DNA from: Pseudomonadota bacterium
GTDB lineage: Bacteria; Pseudomonadota; Gammaproteobacteria; Steroidobacterales; JBCBZW01
Assembly: GCA_039815145.1 (NCBI GenBank)
Contig: JBCBZW010000005.1
Span: 38,378 to 102,377 of the forward strand
Reading direction: 5' to 3'
DNA: 64,000 nucleotides
Positions 18,933-29,352 of the stretch are shown piece after piece (the first letter of the stretch is position 1; each line of letters starts with the position of its first letter). A program made the position numbers and the translations under genes. The notes under the pieces are model-generated. The model worked only from the letters and a program-made list of their open reading frames with translations, was not told the DNA's origin and did not search any database.

Positions 18933-20909
18933 CTAGTCCGCGGGTCCAGGCTCGGCCGTGGAGGGCGAGCTGTCGTCGTGGACAGGGCCTGTGGGCGTGG
19001 GCGAAGGTGCTGCCGGCGGCGGCGTGGACGGGCGACCGGCGTCCCCCATCACCACCTCGATGGGACCCGCCAAGTGCAGATCGCGCTGCGGGAACGGGAT
19101 ATTGATGCCCTCCGCATCGAAGCGCTCCTTCACCCGCTTGGTCACGTCCCAGAATACGTCCCAGTACTGGCTGGTCTTGGCCCATGGGCGAACGATGAAG
19201 TTCACCGAGCTGTCAGCGAGTTCACTCATCTTGATAGTCGGTGCGGGGTCCTTCAGCACCATCGGATGCTCCGAGACCACCTCCTCGATGATGCGCTGGG
19301 CATGGTCCATGTCATCGCCATAGCCAATACCGAACTTCATGTCGACGCGGCGCGTATCCAGGGCGGTGGCATTGGTGATCACGCCGTTCCAAATGGAATT
19401 ATTCGGCACCATGTTCACCTGGTTGTCGAAGGTGAGGATGCGCGTGGACACGAGGGTCATCGCGTCCACCTTGCCGAACACACCGCCCGCGTTGATCACA
19501 TCACCCACATCGAAGGGGCGGTAGATGAGGATCAGGATGCCGCTGGCGAAGTTGCTGAGCGTGCCTTGCAGGGCGAGACCGATGACCAAGCCGGCAGCAC
19601 CGATGGCGGCTGCCAGAGGCGTGATGCTGATGCCCACGGAGGAGATCGCCATCAGCACGCCGATGGCCATGACCACCCGCCGACTACCGCCGACGAGGAA
19701 TTTGTGCAGCAGGTTGGACGCGCGCGGAAGTCGACCCAACGCCGCTGCGATCACCGCGCCCACGACCCCGGAGATAAACCAGAACACGACCAGGATCCCC
19801 AGGAACTTCAGCACATTCATCCCGAGCTTCAAGCCGCCGCCCGGGCTGAGCAGCCAGGCTTTGGCCTGAGCGTAGAAGACCGACGGGTTGGTGAAGTCCA
19901 CGCGCTGGCCCGTAGCGTTGGTGATGTAGCGCTGGGCTTCGGTCACATCACCGCCACGCTTGGCCAACACGGCCAGCACAGTTTGCAGGCGCTCGACGGT
20001 GGCGGTGATCACCTCCTGCTGATCGTTCACCATCTTCGCCAAGGACTCCTGCTGCGCCGAGTCTTGGGTCTTGTTGAGAGCAAGGTCCATGCGGATGCGC
20101 TCGCGCACCTCCCGCTGCAAGATGTTCAGCCACTTGGCCACGCGCTCTTCGATCTGATCTCGCTGCAGCGGCTGCAGCTCGAGCTTCAACTCGTCGATGG
20201 ACGCGGTCCACGGTTCGGGACGATCGTGCACCGGCGGCTCCTCACGCACCCGGCGCACCGCGTCACGCGCCAGCTGGTCGGCGCTCGGCTCGCTACCGTT
20301 CACCGCATCCGGCACCCGGAAGTCAGCGACCACATCGACGTATCGATGCGCCTCGGTCTTATCGGCGCCCTTGACCTCGGCCGCCTCCAGGAGAATGTTG
20401 GTGCGAGCGATGAGGTCCTTTTTGAACGCGGAAATGAGCTCAGCGCGTTGGCGCAACTCATTCAGATTGGGTGCGTTCAGGTCGCGCGCCTGCTCGCGCT
20501 GGTAGCGAATCAGCACATCGCCGAGGGCCGTTGAGACGCCCGTTAGGTAGGCGATCGCCGCATCGGACCTGGCATCGATCTCGGCCAGCGGCATCGGCGT
20601 CACGGCCAACTCCAGCTCCGCGCGGGATTGGCTGGCGAAGCCAGCAGCCTCGGCACCGCCGACCACTACCCGGAAGTCCCGAATGGACTCACCCTCCGCC
20701 GGCAGCGGCACGGTCAGGGCCGTGTACTGCGGCGCCTCGTCCTCCGCCTCCTGGGCGAGCGCTGGCGCGCTGAGCAGCACGCCCACCAGGCAGTAGATCG
20801 AGGCGAGCAGCGCGATGGTCTGAGCGTTCGCGCGGTGGGGATGGGTCCAGGAAGGACGGAGCGCGGCGTCGCCGAAAGGGAGACGGAATCCGGCGGTGGG
20901 GTGATGCAT
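18933..20909 (-). CDS. MscS-family mechanosensitive ion channel with long periplasmic N-terminal region
   Basis: The start at 20909 (MHHPTAGFRL) is preferred to an upstream start at 21068 that would overlap the ABC gene. The 658-residue protein has a hydrophobic, signal-like segment ending SAPALAQ, a long helical region with coiled-coil character (about 70-330), then several membrane helices. The MscS core includes AAIGAAGLVIGLALQGTLSN (pore helix) and ASGILILIYRPFDVGD, followed by the cytoplasmic beta and alpha/beta domains. The tail is Pro/Ser/Thr-rich. Such channels open under membrane tension during osmotic downshock. It follows the ABC exporter on the same strand by 133 bp and may be cotranscribed. 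Confidence 0.88.
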   Translation of the reverse strand: MHHPTAGFRLPFGDAALRPSWTHPHRANAQTIALLASIYCLVGVLLSAPALAQEAEDEAPQYTALTVPLPAEGESIRDFRVVVGGAEAAGFASQSRAELELAVTPMPLAEIDARSDAAIAYLTGVSTALGDVLIRYQREQARDLNAPNLNELRQRAELISAFKKDLIARTNILLEAAEVKGADKTEAHRYVDVVADFRVPDAVNGSEPSADQLARDAVRRVREEPPVHDRPEPWTASIDELKLELQPLQRDQIEERVAKWLNILQREVRERIRMDLALNKTQDSAQQESLAKMVNDQQEVITATVERLQTVLAVLAKRGGDVTEAQRYITNATGQRVDFTNPSVFYAQAKAWLLSPGGGLKLGMNVLKFLGILVVFWFISGVVGAVIAAALGRLPRASNLLHKFLVGGSRRVVMAIGVLMAISSVGISITPLAAAIGAAGLVIGLALQGTLSNFASGILILIYRPFDVGDVINAGGVFGKVDAMTLVSTRILTFDNQVNMVPNNSIWNGVITNATALDTRRVDMKFGIGYGDDMDHAQRIIEEVVSEHPMVLKDPAPTIKMSELADSSVNFIVRPWAKTSQYWDVFWDVTKRVKERFDAEGINIPFPQRDLHLAGPIEVVMGDAGRPSTPPPAAPSPTPTGPVHDDSSPSTAEPGPAD

Positions 20910-21042
20910 GGTGAGCGATACCCGGTGTTGAGGTTTTAGGATGTTGACGCCCGAACGGCGGCCCTGCCGCTGCGGCATCTTTTGTGCGGCGCCGAGTATA
21001 CCCGGGGTCTTGCTGCTGTGCGATGGCGGTGCCGATGAGCGC

Positions 21043-22842
<1,800 letters not shown>

Positions 22843-23014
22843 TCAGTCATCCTCGGGCGGTTCGGTTCAAAGCCCGAGCGCACGGTGCCACAGGGCGCGC
22901 GGCGTGGCTTCACTTGGCTGGGTCGATCGCGGCAATATTCGCTTGGCGCAAAGAAGGGCGCGCCCCGATGATGGATGAGCGCCGAGATGAGTTCGTTGCA
23001 GGAGGCAAGTCCGA

Positions 23015-23599
23015 TTGAATAACGCCAGCCGTGGAACAGCCCTGCGAGTGGCCCTGGTGGCCGCCGCCACCACCTTGGCACCAGCCCTGGCCGCTGCAGA
23101 GCCCTGCGATACACGCGACGCCACCGTCGACTACCTCGAACCGCCCTACTCCGTCGCTCAGCTTCGCCGCGCCATGGTGGCGGGCCTGGAGGTGGTGATG
23201 CGGGTGGAGTCGCCCATCGCGGGCACCTTCAGCCGCCGCATGGTCGTGGAGCAGGCCGGTGCGGAGGGCGTATCCATGCGTGAATCCACCCTCGAGGAGG
23301 AGTTCCGGAACCGGATGCCCGACACCAACGTCGATGCCAGCTGGGACCAGCTCCGCGACCACGCCTGCTTCCCGTCGGCGCAGACCGAACGCTCGCGCGT
23401 CACCGCCGAGACGCCCTTCGGCGAGCTCGCGGCCTGGCGCTACCAGGTCGACCAGGACAGCGTCCGCCTCGTGCTCACCTTTGCCGATGCTATGCCGGGT
23501 CTGCCGATCGCCTACGAACGCTACGAGGCCGGGATCCTGGTGCTCTCATCGACGCAAGCGGAGCGATCCGATCGCGCCCGGACAGCACCGACGCCCTGA
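23015..23599 (+). CDS. Secreted hypothetical protein
   Basis: The TTG start is supported by AGGAGG nine bases upstream (23000-23005). The 194-residue product begins with a clear signal peptide (ALRVALVAAATTLAPALAAAEP), so the mature protein is periplasmic or exported. It has two cysteines in the mature part (PCDTRD near the start, DHACFPS in the middle) that could form a disulphide. No catalytic motif or known domain is visible. It is divergent from the ABC exporter gene and 194 bp before the PAS-GGDEF gene. I do not recognise the family. Confidence 0.6.
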   Translation: MNNASRGTALRVALVAAATTLAPALAAAEPCDTRDATVDYLEPPYSVAQLRRAMVAGLEVVMRVESPIAGTFSRRMVVEQAGAEGVSMRESTLEEEFRNRMPDTNVDASWDQLRDHACFPSAQTERSRVTAETPFGELAAWRYQVDQDSVRLVLTFADAMPGLPIAYERYEAGILVLSSTQAERSDRARTAPTP

Positions 23600-23793
23600 G
23601 CCCACGGGACCGGTGCGCGCGGACACCGCGCCTGCGAGCGCGCATCAACTTGTACGCACAGAGTTTTGCCGCTCACGGCGCCTTTGGCCCAGAGGGCGCT
23701 GGAGAATCGCCGCCCGTGCGCCTACAGTTCAGACAATCTGTAAGCACCGTATCCCGCGGAAGGCCGCGCGCCCTCTACCTGGAGCCTTAGGTC

Positions 23794-25911
23794 GTGTCGC
23801 AACCCCCAGCCCGGTATCGCGACGATGGTGAGCGCACGCCACCGCTAACGGACCTCGCCTCCTCACTGCACCAGCACCTATACCACCACGCACCAGTCAT
23901 CATGGCGCTGCTCGATGACAGCGGAACGCTGCTGAGCGTGACCGAGCATTGGCTGGAGGTCTTCGGCTGCCGCCGCGAGGAGGCCGAAGGGCGCTCCATC
24001 GGCGAATTCATGACGCCGAGCTCGCGACGCAAGGCCGATGAACACGTGCGTCCACGCTTCCTGAAGAGCGGGCGGGTGGATGACGTGCGCTACCGTTTCG
24101 TGAGCCGTGCGGGTGGCACCTTCGACGGAGAGCTCAGCGCCCGTCGGGCGCCGGACGCCCAGAACCGGATGCTCACGGTGGCCGTGATCTTCGACGTCAC
24201 CGCCACCCGGCGTGCACGCCAGGAACTGCAGGGGGTCAACGAGCAGCTCACCACCACCTTGAACAGTATCGGTGAGGGCGTGCTCTCCACCGACGTCCAC
24301 GACCGCGTGCGCTACCTGAACCCCGCCGGGCAACGCCTGCTCGGGGTCTCCTTGGAGGATGCCGTAGGGCAGCCCGCCGCCGAGATCTATCGCCGCCTGG
24401 AACGCGCCAAGCCCCTGGGCACAGATGTTCCCCCTGGCCAGCACGTGCGCAGCCATGGCACCGAGGGGGTGACGCGAAACGCGGCGATCGTGCTCGCCAA
24501 CCACCGGGGCGGGCGGCTCATCGTGGAGGAGACGGTGACGCCGATGTGCGATCCCGCCGGGCGCGTCACCGGCGCTGTGCTGGTGTTTCACGACGTCACG
24601 GCGCAGCGCCAGCTGCAGCAGCGCATCAACTTCCAGGCCCGCCACGACGCCCTGACGGGCCTCTTCAATCGCTACGAGTTCGAGCGACGCCTACGTGAGG
24701 CGATCGCTTCCGCCCACGCGAGTGCCGCCGAGCACGCCCTGCTGTACATCGACCTCGATCGCTTCAAGCAGGTCAACGACAGCGCTGGGCACGCGGCGGG
24801 CGACGCCCTGCTGCGACAGCTCAGCATCCGCCTGCAGGGCGAGCTGCGCCGCGGTGATGTGGTGGCCCGCCTCGGCGGCGATGAGTTCGGCGTACTCCTG
24901 GAAGCGTGCACGCCACCGCAAGCGCTAGCCCTGAGTGATCGCCTGCGCGAGAGCGTGAGGGAGTTCCGTTTCCGCTGCGGCAACAACGCGTTCTCCGTCG
25001 GCGCGAGTATCGGCCTGGTACCTATCGCCCGCAATAGCGTGACGGACGTTGCCACCGCCCTGCGCCACGCCGACGATGCGTGCTACGCGGCGAAGCGAGC
25101 TGGGCGCAACCAAGTACAGGTTCACCGCGACGCTTGGCCACAGGCTGCTGAGGCAGCCGATGCTTGGGCAGCACCAGATCCCGAGCGCGAGCTCTGCGCA
25201 ACGCTGCTGCACCCGATGGACGCCACCGTCGAGGGAATTCACCTCTTCGTGGAGTCACGTGCGTCTACGGACACGCAAGGCCACCTGACGCACGGATCGG
25301 CGGCCACCGATCGTCGGCAACTCGATCAGCTGCGCCAGGCCCTCCAAAGCCCCACGATCGAGTTCTCGGGCATCCACTTGCTTTACCTGCGCCTGACGGC
25401 GAGCCAGCTCGATGACCAGATGCTGTTGGACGTCGCCCATGCGTTGCTGGCCGAGCCCAAGGTGCGGGCGAATCAGGTGTGCTTCGAGATCTCTGAGCAC
25501 GCGGCGCGAGCCGACCACGAGGGCACTATGCGCTTCATCGAAGCCCTCGGTGATCGCGGCTGTCGCTTCGCACTCGGTCAGGTGGTCGATGCGATCGGCG
25601 ACCCGACTCCCCTGCGCGACTTGCCCGTGGACTTCCTACACATAGAAGAGCGGCTCATTCAGGGCCTCGGAAGCGAACCTCTCTACCGGTGTAGCGTGCG
25701 AGCGATCGCCGAGATGAGCCGCGCCCTGGGCATATCATCGATCGCCTCACGGGTGGATGATTCGTCGACGATCGAGACGTTGAAGGCGTTGCCGATCGAC
25801 TTCATCCGGGGCGACGCCATCACTGCCGCGATGCCGCTCCTGGAGGCGCTGAGCGGTGGCCAGGTCGCTGTGCTAACGTCGCAGGCGGCGGGTGATCATC
25901 GCCAGCCCTGA
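23794..25911 (+). CDS. PAS-PAS-GGDEF diguanylate cyclase with vestigial EAL domain
   Basis: GTG-started, 705 residues. Two PAS domains (about 28-145 and 150-285) are followed by GGDEF (about 285-445) with an intact ARLGGDEFGVLLE and RxxD inhibitory site (RRGD). The last 230 residues align in outline with EAL domains but have lost the chemistry: EAL is replaced by HLFVESR, DDFG by LGQVVD, KIDR by HIEER and AEGVE by ASRVDD; only the Glu of FEISEH is kept. It is thus predicted to be a cyclase whose EAL remnant may bind c-di-GMP, GTP or a partner. No signal peptide or membrane helix is seen. It lies 38 bp before the antiporter gene. Confidence 0.87.
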   Translation: MSQPPARYRDDGERTPPLTDLASSLHQHLYHHAPVIMALLDDSGTLLSVTEHWLEVFGCRREEAEGRSIGEFMTPSSRRKADEHVRPRFLKSGRVDDVRYRFVSRAGGTFDGELSARRAPDAQNRMLTVAVIFDVTATRRARQELQGVNEQLTTTLNSIGEGVLSTDVHDRVRYLNPAGQRLLGVSLEDAVGQPAAEIYRRLERAKPLGTDVPPGQHVRSHGTEGVTRNAAIVLANHRGGRLIVEETVTPMCDPAGRVTGAVLVFHDVTAQRQLQQRINFQARHDALTGLFNRYEFERRLREAIASAHASAAEHALLYIDLDRFKQVNDSAGHAAGDALLRQLSIRLQGELRRGDVVARLGGDEFGVLLEACTPPQALALSDRLRESVREFRFRCGNNAFSVGASIGLVPIARNSVTDVATALRHADDACYAAKRAGRNQVQVHRDAWPQAAEAADAWAAPDPERELCATLLHPMDATVEGIHLFVESRASTDTQGHLTHGSAATDRRQLDQLRQALQSPTIEFSGIHLLYLRLTASQLDDQMLLDVAHALLAEPKVRANQVCFEISEHAARADHEGTMRFIEALGDRGCRFALGQVVDAIGDPTPLRDLPVDFLHIEERLIQGLGSEPLYRCSVRAIAEMSRALGISSIASRVDDSSTIETLKALPIDFIRGDAITAAMPLLEALSGGQVAVLTSQAAGDHRQP

Positions 25912-25949
25912 CGTCGGCAGCTCCGGCGCATTCGTTCGCGTCGCATCCC

Positions 25950-27173
25950 TTGAGTCACACCGCCCTGCTCGTTGTCATGCTCGCGCTGGCAGCCGTCGGA
26001 CTGATTTCCCGCCGCATCGAAGGATCGAGCCTGACCGGGCCGATGCTCTTCACCCTGCTCGGTTTCGCCATCGGCCCCGCCGCCCTCGGGCTCATCGACA
26101 TGCCCGTCACCCATGGCGCCATTCACTTGCTGGCGGAAGTGACACTCATTCTTGTGCTCTTCTCCGACGCGGCATCGATCAACCTGCGCGAGCTACGCCG
26201 GTCGTTGACCCTGCCCCTACGCCTGCTGCTGATCGGCATGCCACTTACGATATTGCTAGGTACGATCGCAGCCCGGTTCGTGCTGCCCTTGCAGTGGTTC
26301 GAGGCCGCGCTGCTGGCGGCGATCCTCGCCCCCACGGATGCCGCCTTGGGGCAGGCGGTGGTCAGCGACAAGCGGGTGCCTCTGCGCGTACGCCAGGCCT
26401 TGAGTGTGGAGAGCGGTCTGAACGACGGGATCGCGCTACCGCTGGTGTTGGTCTTCGCGGGCCTTGCCAGCACGATGCACGGTCACGGGTCCCACGCCGA
26501 GACCGCCCAGGCGGGCTTCGCCCTGTTTACGGCGAAGCAGATCGTCCTCGGACCCATCGCTGGCCTCGCTGTAGGTGCCGCAGGGGGTTGGCTGGTGGCC
26601 TTATCGCACCGGCATCAGTGGATGAGCGAGACCGCCGAGGGCATGATCGCCTTGGGCCTCGCCTTCGGCGCCTTCGCTTTTGCCGAATCGATCGGCGGGA
26701 ACGGTTTTATCGCCGCGTTCGTCGCCGGCATCTGCTTCGGCAACTCGCTCAAGTTTCGCTGCCGTTTCCTCTACGAATTCGCCGAGGGCGAGGGACAGAT
26801 CCTGACCCTGCTCACCTTCGGCGCCTTCGGGAGCACCATGCTTGCAGAGGGGGCGGGCGCCCTGAGCGTCGCCGTGGTGCTCATGGCCGTCCTAGCGCTA
26901 ACGGTGGTTCGGATCGTACCGGTCGGCATCGCCACCCTGGGCACAGGCCTCTCGACCAGCACCGTCCTCTTCCTCGGCTGGTTCGGGCCAAGGGGCCTCG
27001 CCTCGGTGCTGTTCGTGTTGTTGATCCTCGAGGAGATGACCCTACCCGGAGAGGAGATCATCTACGTCACGGTGATCAGTGCGGTGGCCCTCAGCATTTT
27101 CGGCCACGGGATCAGCGCCGGCCCCGCGGCACGGGCTTACGGCGATGCCGTGGCGGATGGATCAACCGCATAG
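25950..27173 (+). CDS. Cation:proton antiporter (NhaP/CPA1-type)
   Basis: The 407-residue protein is almost wholly hydrophobic, with about eleven to twelve membrane helices and a TTG start. Conserved stretches include LILVLFSDAASINLRELRR, LAPTDAALGQAVVSD (the ion-binding region with Asp) and LSVESGLNDGIALPL, which is the CPA1/NhaP pattern. It exchanges Na+ or K+ for protons across the inner membrane. The C-terminal cytoplasmic tail is very short. It follows the PAS-GGDEF gene by 38 bp on the same strand and may share its transcript. The specific ion is not predictable here. Confidence 0.85.
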   Translation: MSHTALLVVMLALAAVGLISRRIEGSSLTGPMLFTLLGFAIGPAALGLIDMPVTHGAIHLLAEVTLILVLFSDAASINLRELRRSLTLPLRLLLIGMPLTILLGTIAARFVLPLQWFEAALLAAILAPTDAALGQAVVSDKRVPLRVRQALSVESGLNDGIALPLVLVFAGLASTMHGHGSHAETAQAGFALFTAKQIVLGPIAGLAVGAAGGWLVALSHRHQWMSETAEGMIALGLAFGAFAFAESIGGNGFIAAFVAGICFGNSLKFRCRFLYEFAEGEGQILTLLTFGAFGSTMLAEGAGALSVAVVLMAVLALTVVRIVPVGIATLGTGLSTSTVLFLGWFGPRGLASVLFVLLILEEMTLPGEEIIYVTVISAVALSIFGHGISAGPAARAYGDAVADGSTA

Positions 27174-27514
27174 CAGGGTGCGCACCTATCGACGATGGGT
27201 CTGAAGCCTCCGTCCTTTCGCGAAACACCTGACGAGTCAACGAACGCTCGACGGCGCCACGTAGGGTTATCTCCCGATGGTGAGCTCGCAACATTCGGTT
27301 TTTCGCGACGTGTAGCGGCGTGATGAGGGCGACGTTTTTTCCGAACAGGCAAACGCTTGTGACACCTCGCGGGAATTGTGATCCGCTTCACGCCATCAGC
27401 CCTCACGCCCTACATAACATCTGGCCTCGTGTGGTGGGAGGGAAATCCATACCAAGTGCGAACACGGACGGCGTTTCAAAAAGCGTATGCGAGCAGCCAG
27501 GTAAGAACAGAAGA
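27174..27514. other. 341-bp intergenic region before the PAS-GGDEF-EAL gene
   Basis: The frame of the next gene is open from 27320, but the PAS-GGDEF-EAL start is better placed at 27515. The region then holds a CRP-like palindrome (27377-27392) and locally AT-richer sequence. No terminator, RNA gene or further ORF is supported. Confidence 0.5.
27377..27392. promoter_or_regulatory. CRP-like palindrome TGTGA-N6-TCACG
   Basis: TGTGATCCGCTTCACG matches the CRP consensus arms at nine of ten positions. It is 123 bp before the ATG at 27515, in a leader that would be coding only if the improbable 27320 start were used. Confidence 0.55.
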
Positions 27515-29323
27515 ATGTCAGCTTCCGAAGTCGATACCATCGCGAACTACCCCGTGACCTCCGACACTCACGCCTCCCTCCTCAGCCACCCTGAGGCGTC
27601 CACGCCGCCGCCCGATCTGCGCAGCGACTACGCGGAGGTCTGCCGCGCACGTGATGAGCTGATCGCCCTCACCGAGCAATACCACTACCTGCTCGACGCC
27701 TCGCCAGTGGCCTACATCACGACCAACGCCAGCGGCATCATCGTCAACGCGAATCAACGCGCCATCTCCATGCTGGGTCTGCGCTCGCATCAGATCATGG
27801 GCATGGCCACCGTGCGCCTCGCCGATAGCGAATACCGCGGCGCCCTGGCCCGCCACCTCGAGCAGGCGGACCGCAGCGGCGAATGTGAAGTGGAACTGCG
27901 CTTGCGTACCAGCGATGAGACGAGCGTGCCCGTGCTGCTGCGCTCCGTGCCCATCGCCCTCGGCGAGGTCGGTCAGGGGGCTATCCACTCGGCCATCATC
28001 GACATCTCGGCCCTGAAGCAAGCGGAGTCCCGCTTGCGCCATGCCCATGATGAGCTCGCCGTCCTCGCCAACCACGACACGCTTACGGGACTGCCCAACC
28101 GCTCCCTGTTCGTGGACCGCCTGAACCTCGCGATGCAGGATGCCGCTCGCCACCATACGGTGAGCGCCATGCTCTTCATGGATGTCGATCGCTTCAAGGT
28201 GATCAACGACTCCCTCGGCCACGACGTCGGCGACAGCTTGCTGCAACACGTATCCGGCTGCCTGAAGCGCACCGTACGCAGCAATGACACGGTCGCGCGC
28301 ATGGGCGGCGACGAGTTCACCGTGATCCTCTCCGACGTCGTCAACAGTGAGAACGCCGAGAACGTGGCGCGCAAAATCCTGGCCGAGATCAACCAACCGG
28401 TCTCCCTGGAGGGTCATCGCGTACGGCCGGCGGCGAGCATCGGTGTCTGCATGTTCAACGGCAGCGTGCGCTCCTACCGCGACCTGATGAAGCGTGCGGA
28501 CCAAGCTATGTACGCCGCGAAGAAACGCGGAGGCAACCAGATCCATCTGCACGATCCGCAGGAGCACACCGATCACCTGAGCGATCTCGAGCGCGATCTG
28601 CACGTCGCCCTGGAACGCAACGAGTTCCGCCTGCGTTTCCAGCCTCAGGTGAACGCTGACGGCGAGGTGGTCGCCCACGAGGCCCTCGTGCGCTGGCATC
28701 ACCCCACCAACGGCATCGTCTCACCCAACCACTTTATCCCGATCGCCGAGCAATCCGGCTTTATCCGTGAACTGGGTTCCTGGGTGCTGCGCGAGTCATG
28801 CCTGCGCAACAAGCTGCTGGCCGACCAGCATGGTCGCTACCTGCGGATGGCGGTGAACGTGTCGCCGCGAGAGCTGGCGAGCGCCGGCTACGCGGAGTCC
28901 GTGCGCGCCATTCTCGAAGAGACGGGGCACCCCGCCTCGGCCCTGGAACTCGAAATCACTGAGTCGGCGATGGAGCTCAGCGAGCACCAGCTCGAGCGCA
29001 CCTTGGCGGCACTCACGGAGCTCGGCGTCTCCATCGCCCTCGACGACTTCGGCACCGGCTACTCGTCCTTCACCCGCCTGCGCAACCTGCCCATCACCCG
29101 CCTGAAGGTGGATCGCAGCTTCACGGGGGCGATCGAAGAGTCGGACGAGGATCGACGCATCGCTACGGCCATCGTCTCCCTGGCGCGCGAAATCGGCCTA
29201 GAGGTAGTGGCCGAAGGCGTGGAGAGTTCAGAGCAACTCAAGGTGATGGTGAATGCGGGCTGCGACGTGTTCCAGGGCTTTTACTTCTCCATTCCGCGCA
29301 CGCACCCGGCGATCGCCGCCTGA
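27515..29323 (+). CDS. PAS-GGDEF-EAL c-di-GMP cyclase/phosphodiesterase
   Basis: Starting at ATG 27515 (MSASEVDT, AGAAGA upstream) gives 602 residues; 65 upstream codons lack domain character. A PAS domain (about 55-170, YHYLLDASPVAYITTN) is followed by GGDEF (about 185-345) with RMGGDEFTVIL and RxxD site RSND. The EAL domain (about 355-600) has every key residue: HEALVRW, VNVSPREL, EITES, DDFGTGYSSF, LKVDRS, AEGVE and FQGFYFS. Both activities are therefore possible, with the PAS domain setting the balance. It is cytoplasmic by appearance. A CRP-like site lies upstream. It converges with the CheB-CheR-kinase gene across an 18-bp palindrome. Confidence 0.9.
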   Translation: MSASEVDTIANYPVTSDTHASLLSHPEASTPPPDLRSDYAEVCRARDELIALTEQYHYLLDASPVAYITTNASGIIVNANQRAISMLGLRSHQIMGMATVRLADSEYRGALARHLEQADRSGECEVELRLRTSDETSVPVLLRSVPIALGEVGQGAIHSAIIDISALKQAESRLRHAHDELAVLANHDTLTGLPNRSLFVDRLNLAMQDAARHHTVSAMLFMDVDRFKVINDSLGHDVGDSLLQHVSGCLKRTVRSNDTVARMGGDEFTVILSDVVNSENAENVARKILAEINQPVSLEGHRVRPAASIGVCMFNGSVRSYRDLMKRADQAMYAAKKRGGNQIHLHDPQEHTDHLSDLERDLHVALERNEFRLRFQPQVNADGEVVAHEALVRWHHPTNGIVSPNHFIPIAEQSGFIRELGSWVLRESCLRNKLLADQHGRYLRMAVNVSPRELASAGYAESVRAILEETGHPASALELEITESAMELSEHQLERTLAALTELGVSIALDDFGTGYSSFTRLRNLPITRLKVDRSFTGAIEESDEDRRIATAIVSLAREIGLEVVAEGVESSEQLKVMVNAGCDVFQGFYFSIPRTHPAIAA

Positions 29324-29334
29324 GGGTGGGCCAG

Positions 29335-29352
29335 CGAGCGCCTAGGCGCTCG
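29335..29352. terminator. 18-bp perfect palindrome between convergent signalling genes
   Basis: CGAGCGCCTAGGCGCTCG lies 12 bp after the PAS-GGDEF-EAL stop and contains the TAG stop of the convergent CheB-CheR-kinase gene. It can form a hairpin but lacks a T-run; a bidirectional terminator is possible. Confidence 0.35.
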
